Shown here: one piece after another, positions 55,438 through 62,203 of the stretch
Layout: the number at the start of each line of letters is the position of its first letter
Numbering within the stretch: position 1 is the stretch's first letter
Origin: Myxococcales bacterium
GTDB lineage: Bacteria; Myxococcota_A; Polyangia; Polyangiales; Ga0077539
DNA: 64,000 nucleotides
Direction of reading: 5' to 3'
Assembly: GCA_013298625.1 (NCBI GenBank)
Contig: JAAFIF010000011.1
Location: forward strand, 68,435-132,434
The notes under the pieces: generated by a model
The model's input: the letters and a program-made list of their open reading frames with translations, nothing else
Database searches by the model: none
Told to the model about the DNA's origin: nothing
Translations under genes and position numbers: made by a program

Positions 55438-56748
55438 TCAGTCCGCTTCGACCACCGCGGGCCGCTCGGAGCGCGCCCTGGGCCGCATCGTGACGCGCGA
55501 GACGCGACGGCGACGAACGGCGTCCACGATCACCTCCCACTGTCCAATCGAGACGACGTCGCCTGGGCGCGGCATGCGGCCCAACGCAGCGAGGACCATT
55601 CCGCCCGCGGTGTCGCCCTCGACGTCCTCGGGCAGCGCGATGCCGTGATCGGCCAGGTCGTTGACCGACGCGAGCCCGTCCGCGCTGTACGCGCCTTCGG
55701 TGAGCGCGACGACCTTGGCGCTCGCCTCGTCGTGCTCGTCGTCGATCTCGCCGACGATCTCTTCGAGCACGTCCTCGAGGGTGACGATCCCGCTCGTTCC
55801 GCCGTACTCGTCGAGCACCATCGCGAAGTGCTGCCGTCCGCGCTGCATCTCGCGCATCAGGTCGAACAGGGGCTTGCCCTCGGGCGTGACGATGGCGTCG
55901 CGCAAGACCGCGCGCAGCGACGCGGGGCGCGGCTCGACGGTGAGGTCTTTGATGGTGACGTAGCCGAGGACCTTGTCGAGGTTTTGCGCTTCGACCACGG
56001 GATAGCGCGTGAATCCGTGCTGTCGGGCCTTCGCGAGCGCCGCGTCGACGGTCATCTCCGAGTCGAGAAAGACCACGTCGAGCCTTGGAACCATCACCTG
56101 CCGCGCGGTGGCGTCGGAGAAGCGCATCACGCGCTCGAGCAGCTTCTTCTTGTCGTCCGAGAGCGCGCCGCGCACGTACGCCTGCGCGAACATCCCCAAG
56201 ATCTCTTCTTCTGAAAGCGCCCCTTCGGCGTCGTGCAGCGAGGGAAATCCCAGGAGCTTCAGCAGCACCGTCGACGCCCCGTTCAAGATCACGAGGCCCG
56301 GAAACGAGATCCAATAGAACACCCGCAGCGGGCGCGACACGCTGAGCGCGACCTTCTCGGCCGACGAGATCGCGATGAGCTTCGGCAGCAATTCGCCGAA
56401 CAAAATGTGCGCGGCCGTGAGCACCGTGAACGCCAGCGCGTGCGCGACGCGCCCCCAGATCGCCGGCGCCAGCCCGAGCCGCATGAACGTCCCTTCGAGC
56501 GCGTGCGCGACCGCGGGCTCTGCGACAGACCCGAGGCCCAGCGACGCCAGCGTGATGCCGAGCTGCGTCGCGGACAGGTAGCGGTCGAGCCGCTTGCACA
56601 CGTCCACCGCCGCGCGCGCGGCTGCCGTGTCGAGCTTGGCGAGCCGCTCGACCTGCGTCGCGCGGAGCTTGACCAGCGCGAACTCACCCGCGACGAAGAA
56701 GCCGTTGAGAAAGACGAAGAGCGCCGTGAGCACCAGCCCCAGGATCAC
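55438..56748 (-). CDS. CorC/HlyC-family membrane protein with CBS pair
   Basis: 436 residues. The DUF21/CNNM membrane domain is at about 1-190 (MILGLVLTALFVFLNGFFVAGEFALVKLR, the typical opening), the CBS pair at about 205-330 and the CorC_HlyC domain at about 350-425. Such proteins are linked to magnesium/cobalt transport in bacteria and archaea; the historical hemolysin label is misleading. GTG 56748 is the start. It is convergent with the synthase-like gene (58 bp apart). Copy 4 of the oriented repeat lies 29 bp upstream of the start. Confidence 0.92.
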   Translation of the reverse strand: MILGLVLTALFVFLNGFFVAGEFALVKLRATQVERLAKLDTAAARAAVDVCKRLDRYLSATQLGITLASLGLGSVAEPAVAHALEGTFMRLGLAPAIWGRVAHALAFTVLTAAHILFGELLPKLIAISSAEKVALSVSRPLRVFYWISFPGLVILNGASTVLLKLLGFPSLHDAEGALSEEEILGMFAQAYVRGALSDDKKKLLERVMRFSDATARQVMVPRLDVVFLDSEMTVDAALAKARQHGFTRYPVVEAQNLDKVLGYVTIKDLTVEPRPASLRAVLRDAIVTPEGKPLFDLMREMQRGRQHFAMVLDEYGGTSGIVTLEDVLEEIVGEIDDEHDEASAKVVALTEGAYSADGLASVNDLADHGIALPEDVEGDTAGGMVLAALGRMPRPGDVVSIGQWEVIVDAVRRRRVSRVTMRPRARSERPAVVEAD

Positions 56749-56776
56749 GACGGGCTCCTCTTCGCGGAGCAGCGCT

Positions 56777-56787
56777 CGAATTCAACG
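56777..56787 (+). repeat. Oriented 11-mer CGAATTCAACG, copy 4
   Basis: Exact copy in the intergenic region upstream of the CBS gene, so protein coding cannot explain it. GTGAAGGAGG follows directly. Confidence 0.75.
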
Positions 56788-56913
56788 TGAAGGAGGCTCA
56801 GCGCGCGAACCCGCGCGGGAGCCTGACTCGGATACGGATCGATCGATTCGGACATCACCAACAACAAACGAGAGAGAGTCGCCGACGGACCTGAGAGGAC
56901 CGTCAGCGCGTGA

Positions 56914-56941
56914 GGGCAAAGATACTAGCCCTCTTTTGCCC
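56914..56941 (-). other. Inverted repeat downstream of the H1-like gene
   Basis: GGGCAAAGA (56914-56922) and TCTTTTGCCC (56932-56941) pair with one bulged T around a 9-nt loop. It lies 21 bp past the stop of the leftward H1-like gene. No T-run follows the stem, so termination is uncertain. Confidence 0.35.
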
Positions 56942-56961
56942 CTCCGTGCTGCGATGCCCGC

Positions 56962-57801
56962 TCAGCTCGCCGGATTCGCGGGGTTGTCCGGGTAGATCAC
57001 CTTGAGCGCGGCCTTGAGGCGCTCGAGGCCGATCTCTTCGGCGGGCTTCTGCTGAAACAGCCGGACGATGCGGATCAACGCGGACACTTCGCTGCGGCCG
57101 ATGTTGATGTCCCGCTCGATCTCGCGCTCGACGAAGGCGTCGAACGAAGCGTAGTTGCGGGTCTTGTACAGGTTGGGATCGCTGAGCTTCGTCAGGATCA
57201 AACCCACCTCGAAGAACTGGCGCCCGATCGAGCGCTTCATCGCCTTGAGCTGGTTCAGCAGGTTGTGAATCGTGCTGAGGTTCTTCTTCTTCTGGTCCGC
57301 GTCCTCGGGCGCGCGCGCCGGGGCGTGCAGCGAGCCGGGCATCATGGGCGCGCGCGGCGGCGGCGGCGGCGAACCGGGCGGGGGAATGTCCCGCTTCAGG
57401 TTGCGCCGCGGCAGCATCGGAGGCGCGCCGCGCTTCACGTTCTTCTTCTTGCGAACCACGCCCGCGACCTCGGCAGAGGTGGTCGGCGCCGCCGGAGCTC
57501 CGGGCTTGATCGAGGGCTTCGCCTCGGGCTCGGCCTTCGCAGGCTTACCCGCGCCCTTGGCCGCCGGCTTGGCAGCCTCGGCCTTGGCGGGCTTGGCCGC
57601 TTCTTTCGCGGGCTTCGCGGGGGCTGCTGCGGGCTTGGCCGCCTTCTTCTCAGCCTCTTTGGAGGGCTTCGCAGCGCCCTTCTTCTCGGGCTCCTTCGCA
57701 GCCTTGGCCGCGGGAGCTGGCGTCGGTTTCGCTGGGGCCTTCGCTCCAGCTCCTCCACCCTTTGCGTTCTTGACCGTCTTGCTAGCGTCGCCCTTGCCCA
57801 T
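56962..57801 (-). CDS. Histone-H1-like Lys/Ala-rich protein with helical C-terminal domain
   Basis: 279 residues. About the first 115 are KPA-repeats (AKPAKEAAKPAKAEAAKPA), like bacterial histone-H1-like and KU-type tails, which bind DNA. A Pro-rich linker (PPPGSPPPPPRAP) follows, then about 115 helical residues (KKKNLSTIHNLLNQLKAMKRSIGRQFFEVGLILTKL) with a pattern reminiscent of phage/plasmid DUF3102-like domains. The C-terminal part may dimerise or bind DNA. No known family is certain. ATG 57801 is clear. The gene stands alone on the strand, with 211 bp before it. Confidence 0.8.
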   Translation of the reverse strand: MGKGDASKTVKNAKGGGAGAKAPAKPTPAPAAKAAKEPEKKGAAKPSKEAEKKAAKPAAAPAKPAKEAAKPAKAEAAKPAAKGAGKPAKAEPEAKPSIKPGAPAAPTTSAEVAGVVRKKKNVKRGAPPMLPRRNLKRDIPPPGSPPPPPRAPMMPGSLHAPARAPEDADQKKKNLSTIHNLLNQLKAMKRSIGRQFFEVGLILTKLSDPNLYKTRNYASFDAFVEREIERDINIGRSEVSALIRIVRLFQQKPAEEIGLERLKAALKVIYPDNPANPAS

Positions 57802-57889
57802 GGCAGTTCACCCTCACTGGGCCGGAGCGCACCGTCGACATAATCGGGGCCCGCCCCGGAAAAAGCCGTGACTTCCGCGAACTCATAGC

Positions 57890-57908
57890 ACTCGGCCCGC
57901 GGCCGAGT
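57890..57908. other. Perfect palindrome upstream of the H1-like gene
   Basis: ACTCGGCC-CGC-GGCCGAGT, an 8-bp inverted repeat with 3-nt centre, 89 bp upstream of the H1-like start and downstream of the S41 protease gene. It could be an operator or an RNA hairpin. Confidence 0.4.
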
Positions 57909-57923
57909 CCACTAAGACGCACA

Positions 57924-57931
57924 CGAATTCA
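57924..57931 (+). repeat. Partial copy of the oriented repeat (ACACGAATTCA)
   Basis: Matches the first eight bases (CGAATTCA) and the preceding ACA of copy 1, then diverges (GGCG). Same orientation, intergenic. Confidence 0.45.
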
Positions 57932-57941
57932 GGCGCGGGCC

Positions 57942-57976
57942 GTCGAATCACGCCGTCTTTTGTGCGGCGAATCGAC
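57942..57976 (-). other. Hairpin downstream of the S41 protease gene
   Basis: GTCGA (57942-57946) and CGCCG (57951-57955) pair with CGGCG (57965-57969) and TCGAC (57972-57976). It lies 36 bp after the leftward protease stop. The loop is T-rich, but no T-run follows, so termination is only possible. Confidence 0.3.
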
Positions 57977-58012
57977 AGAACACGACGGACGCGCGGGGCG
58001 CGCGGGGCGGGG

Positions 58013-61000
58013 TCAGTCTTCGTCGTCCGCGTCTTCGTCGTGGTTTTCTCCAGCCCGACTCGTCGCGAGCAGCTCGCCGTTGGGCCCGTCGCGGCGGATC
58101 ACGAACGAGCGTCGCGCGATCGTGTCGTCGTCCTCGCGCGCGACCACGGTCACCACGTTGCTGCCCGGCCGCAGCGCGACCTCGGCGTCGATCGCGATCG
58201 TGCGTGGGTCGGCGCCGTTGCGGTTGGAGCGGTAGACAAGTTTCCGCGGTCCCACGAAGACGAAGAAGTCGAGCACCCTCGCCTCGTCCCGCACGTTGCC
58301 CGTGATGCGCAGCGTGGGCGTGCGCACGGCGAGCGCGTCGCCGAGGGACGTCTCGATGATGGGAGGCTCGTTGTGCAGGACCCACGTCACGCGGGCGTCG
58401 CGCGGCGCGGCGGCGTTGCCAGCGTCCCCGCGGCGGACCCACACCGGGTGGCTCTGGCCGGCGTCCACGCGCAGCCAATCGCCCACAGCCGCGGTGATCG
58501 GCAACCGAAGCCCCGCAGGAATGCGCGCCACGGGCCTGCTGTTCGCGCCGGAGGTCTCGAAGCCCCTCGCGTCGGCGCCGGCGATCCACGTGCCGGTGCT
58601 CGCCGTCGTCGCGACCGCGTCCGAGATCGGAATGGAGATCTTGTGCGTGACGAACTCGCGCAGGTCTTCGTCCTCGATCTGCACTTCGAACTTCAGCTCG
58701 CGCTCGCTCGCGCGAAAGCTCTGCTCGACGTGAAAGGTAAACGCCACGAGCTGCTCGCCGTTGACGTCGAAGTGGTCGAACGTGAACCGCCCGTTGTGCA
58801 GGAGCACGCCCTGCCCCGAGAGGTTCTTGAGGTTGACCGTGGTGTTGAACCCGCGGCCGCGACCGGTGTTCTTGAGGGTGAAGAACACCGTGGCGTGCTC
58901 GCCGCGCTGCACCCTTCCGTCGCCGTTGCCGCGGACGTTGTCGGCCACCTGCCAGCCGTACGCAAACATCGGGCGATCGAGCCCTCGCACCTCGGCGCGC
59001 AGCGTCGGTGACGTGGTGGGGATGCGGTTGTGCGACTCGCTCCACTCGAAGCGGATCCCATCGGTGCGCGAGAGCGACGCCCTCGGCACGCGGCACACGC
59101 GCCGCGCGTTGGGCGGAGGACGCGTCGTCGACGTCGGCCGCCATCCGTCGATCTGGCACAGCCCCATCGGAACGGTCCACGTCCGCGTCTGCCCCGGATC
59201 CACCCGGCCGAACACCAGCTCGCGGTTCTCGAAGAGCGGATTGTCGCTCTTGCTCGTCGCACGCAAGCGGTACACCGGCGCGCGGCCACGGTTGGTCACG
59301 CTCACCGTCACGTCGTACGTCTCGCCCGGCGCCACGAAGGGACGCGACGCCGTCGCGGTCACCTCCAAGTTGGCCGCGCCCGGATCGGCGCCGTCCGCCC
59401 AGTCGATGCGCTGCGGCAGCGCCGCGAGCGCGCGCACCGTCGACTGCAGCTCTGCTTGCCGCGTGCGCTCGATCAACGGGCGCGCATCAGCCAGCCCCTC
59501 GAGCCGCGTCGGACGAATCTGCGCGCCGATGAGCTCTCGCGCGAAGCGCATGGTGAAGTCTTCGCGGTTGTTCTCGCGCGCCTCTTCGGGCCCGAGGTTG
59601 CGCAGCGTCTCGCGCTCTTCGCTCGCGAAGTAGTAGTTGAGCACCTCTGCGGCGCGCCCCGCCTCGCGAGCGCGGTTCGACGTGAGGTGCGCAGACAGGT
59701 CCGCCTCGCGCAGGTAGGCCTTGTCGGGCTCGAGGTCCATGTCGAGCGCGTCGACCGTCATCGGCCGCAGCTCGATGTCCGGCGTGATGCCGACGCCCTG
59801 AATGCTCACGTCGCCGGGCGTCAGGTACTGCGCGATCGTGATCTTCAGCGCGCCGCCGTCGCCGACGGCGCGGATCGTCTGGACGCTGCCCTTTCCGAAG
59901 GACTGCTGGCCTACGATGAGGGCGCGGTTGTTGTTCTTCAGCGCGCCCGCGACGATCTCGCTCGCGCTCGCGCTGCCGCCGTCGATCAAGACCACCACGG
60001 GGTAGTTGGGCTCGGTCCCGCGCTCTTCAGCGGTGCGCTCGTCGCGGCCCTCGCGGCGGTTGCCTGCGGTCACCACGATCGTGCCCGAGCGCAGAAACAA
60101 GTCCGACACCTCGACGGCTTGATCGAGAAATCCGCCAGGATTTCCTCGCATGTCGAGCACGAGGCCGCGCATGTTCTGCGAGCGCATCCGATCGAGCGCC
60201 CGCGCGAGCTCGGCCGCAGTGTCCTCGGCAAACGACTTGATGCGCGCGTAGCCGACGTTGTTGCCGAGCATCCGCGACTCGACCGAGTCCACTTGGATCT
60301 CTGCGCGCGTGAGCGTGTAGCGCCGCGGCTCTTGCCAGCCGCCCGCGCCGTCGCGCCGCAGCCACACGTCCACGTTGGTGCCCGGCTCGCCGCGCAGTCG
60401 GTTGACCGCCTCGGTGAGCGTCATGTTGAGCGTGCTCTCGTCGTTGATGCGCATGATCCGGTCGTGCTGCTGCACGCCGCGCTGCGCCGCGGGAGTGCCC
60501 GGCATGGTGTTCATCACCGTGAGCACGCCGTCGCGGATCGAGATCACGATGCCGAGACCGCCGAACGCCCCGCCGTTTTGCACGCGCATCTCGTAGTACT
60601 GCTCGGGCGAGAGCAAGATCGAGTGCGGGTCCAGCGTGCGCAGCATCCCGTTGGCCGCCGCATACTCGACCTCTTGCAGGTCGACCTCTTGGTGCGATCG
60701 CAGCTGTCCCTGCAAGAACGCGAAGATCTCTCCCCACTTGGCTTGCAGCTTCCACGGAGAGTTGACCTCGGCCAGGTCGAACTGACGCTCGGCGGTGTCC
60801 GCCACCACCGTCACGCGGTTCGACCCGTCCTCCGAGCGAACCAGCACCTGCGCGACCGAGCGCTGAATGGCCTCGAGCCCCTTCAGCAACATCTGCCGAG
60901 GATGAACGCGGGTCGGGTCGACGTAGCTGTTGTTGATCTCGAGCAGCGCGAACCTGAGCGCCACCATGCGCGTGAGGTCGTAGTTGGGATTTCGCTCACG

Positions 61001-61177
61001 CCTTGGCCTGGACGACGGGACCTCGGTCCGCGACTGAGCCGTCGCGTTCGATCCCGCACGCACCGTGTAATGAAAGCCGAACCCCGCCCCCTTGTTCGCG
61101 ATCGTCACGTACGATGCACACGCTGCGGCCAGCAGCACGACCAGCGCCTTCCATGCGGCGCTCCGGTACCTTCGCAT
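58013..61177 (-). CDS. S41-family C-terminal processing protease with long C-terminal extension
   Basis: 1054 residues; typical CtpA/Prc enzymes are 400-700. N-terminal hydrophobic signal or anchor (ALVVLLAAACASYVTIA). A PDZ domain at about 200-290 (GGAFGGLGIVISIRDGVLTVM). The S41 core has the nucleophile motif SASASE at 402-407 and the Lys in FGKG about 25 residues later, so the Ser-Lys dyad is intact. From about 560 the protein continues with around 490 beta-rich residues, including NEAT/CARDB-like segments (TYDVTVSVTNRGRAPVYRLRA, FFTLKNTGRGRGFNTTV) and a probable SH3-like part (GLRLPITAAVGDWLRVDAG). These may recognise substrates or envelope glycans. Acidic tail EDEEDE-like. Divergent from the M23 gene by 39 bp. 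Confidence 0.9.
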   Translation of the reverse strand: MRRYRSAAWKALVVLLAAACASYVTIANKGAGFGFHYTVRAGSNATAQSRTEVPSSRPRRERNPNYDLTRMVALRFALLEINNSYVDPTRVHPRQMLLKGLEAIQRSVAQVLVRSEDGSNRVTVVADTAERQFDLAEVNSPWKLQAKWGEIFAFLQGQLRSHQEVDLQEVEYAAANGMLRTLDPHSILLSPEQYYEMRVQNGGAFGGLGIVISIRDGVLTVMNTMPGTPAAQRGVQQHDRIMRINDESTLNMTLTEAVNRLRGEPGTNVDVWLRRDGAGGWQEPRRYTLTRAEIQVDSVESRMLGNNVGYARIKSFAEDTAAELARALDRMRSQNMRGLVLDMRGNPGGFLDQAVEVSDLFLRSGTIVVTAGNRREGRDERTAEERGTEPNYPVVVLIDGGSASASEIVAGALKNNNRALIVGQQSFGKGSVQTIRAVGDGGALKITIAQYLTPGDVSIQGVGITPDIELRPMTVDALDMDLEPDKAYLREADLSAHLTSNRAREAGRAAEVLNYYFASEERETLRNLGPEEARENNREDFTMRFARELIGAQIRPTRLEGLADARPLIERTRQAELQSTVRALAALPQRIDWADGADPGAANLEVTATASRPFVAPGETYDVTVSVTNRGRAPVYRLRATSKSDNPLFENRELVFGRVDPGQTRTWTVPMGLCQIDGWRPTSTTRPPPNARRVCRVPRASLSRTDGIRFEWSESHNRIPTTSPTLRAEVRGLDRPMFAYGWQVADNVRGNGDGRVQRGEHATVFFTLKNTGRGRGFNTTVNLKNLSGQGVLLHNGRFTFDHFDVNGEQLVAFTFHVEQSFRASERELKFEVQIEDEDLREFVTHKISIPISDAVATTASTGTWIAGADARGFETSGANSRPVARIPAGLRLPITAAVGDWLRVDAGQSHPVWVRRGDAGNAAAPRDARVTWVLHNEPPIIETSLGDALAVRTPTLRITGNVRDEARVLDFFVFVGPRKLVYRSNRNGADPRTIAIDAEVALRPGSNVVTVVAREDDDTIARRSFVIRRDGPNGELLATSRAGENHDEDADDED

Positions 61178-61216
61178 GCGCGGAGTATACCCGCCGCAAC
61201 CCCGCCGCCCACCCGC

Positions 61217-62203
61217 ATGAGCAATTCACCGCGACCTCCCGCGTCGATCTCTCTCGCTGAGCTCTTCGGCGTCACAGCGCCGCTCTCGAAGCGATTGGAC
61301 GAAATTCGCCTCGCCCTGCTCGGCGACGGCGACACGCCCAAGACCCGCTTCGGCGTGTCCAGCCTGAAGATCATGCGGCCGAGCTTGTCTCTTCCGCTGT
61401 GGCTCGGGCGCCCGGCGAACGGCAGGCTCGTCCCGATCTACAACCTCTTCAACTACCGACAGCCCCCGCCAGGCTCAGCCTGGAGCGTCCGCAAGACCGA
61501 GGTCGAAGACTTCTTGGGGACCTCGCTGACCTACGACAGCCACAACGCCACCGACTTCGCCATCCGCCCAGGAACCACCGTCGTCGCCGCCGCGCCCGGC
61601 CTCGTGATCCGCGTTTCGAGCGAATTCAACCGAGGAGGACTCAAGGTCTTCATCGACCACGGACGCGGGCTCATCACCACCAGCAATCACCTCGGTCGAT
61701 CCCTCGTGAAGCCCGGCGACCTCGTCGCGCGAGGGCAGCCCGTGGCGATCTCTGGCTACTCTGGGCTCGACGCGGTCATCACGTTTCCTTGGGGGACGCC
61801 GCACGTTCACTTCAACACCTGGCTCGACGGCGAGTACGTCGACCCCTTCGCGCGACCCGGCGAGGTCGCGCTCTGGCGCAACGGCAACTGGCCCACGCCC
61901 CATGACGGAAGCGACCGCGACAGCGCCTTCGAGCCCACCCGCTGGGACCACGGCGAGATCGCCCGCGCGATCCGCGGCTGCAAGAGCGACGTCGCTCGGC
62001 GCGAGATCCTCTCGTTCGACAACGGCTTCGAGCGCGCCGCCGCCCTGCTCTTTCAGAAGAACTACTACCCCTCGCGCTTCAGCGAGCCGGTCAACCCGTA
62101 CCCCGCGCCCTCGTCACGCGCGCCGTGGCTCGACCTTCCGTTCGCGCGCGAAGACTTCGACGGCGTGAGCTTTCCTCACGGCGTCGAGCCGCCGCGGCCC
62201 TGA
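61217..62203 (+). CDS. M23-family (LytM-like) peptidase
   Basis: 328 residues. The LytM/M23 zinc motif is complete: HNATD (His109, Asp113) and HVH (His196, Val, His198), with an additional DHGRG loop, so activity against peptidoglycan cross-links is plausible. No clear signal peptide is seen (MSNSPRPPASISLAELFG), which is unusual for a cell-wall enzyme; it could be exported otherwise or act on a cytoplasmic target. It is divergent from the S41 protease, which may share its control. Its end overlaps the convergent membrane-protein gene by 28 bp. Copy 6 of the repeat encodes E-F-N here. Confidence 0.82.
   Translation: MSNSPRPPASISLAELFGVTAPLSKRLDEIRLALLGDGDTPKTRFGVSSLKIMRPSLSLPLWLGRPANGRLVPIYNLFNYRQPPPGSAWSVRKTEVEDFLGTSLTYDSHNATDFAIRPGTTVVAAAPGLVIRVSSEFNRGGLKVFIDHGRGLITTSNHLGRSLVKPGDLVARGQPVAISGYSGLDAVITFPWGTPHVHFNTWLDGEYVDPFARPGEVALWRNGNWPTPHDGSDRDSAFEPTRWDHGEIARAIRGCKSDVARREILSFDNGFERAAALLFQKNYYPSRFSEPVNPYPAPSSRAPWLDLPFAREDFDGVSFPHGVEPPRP
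61621..61632 (+). repeat. Variant of the oriented repeat (CGAATTCAACCG)
   Basis: One extra C against the exact 11-mer. Same orientation, within the M23 gene. Confidence 0.5.
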
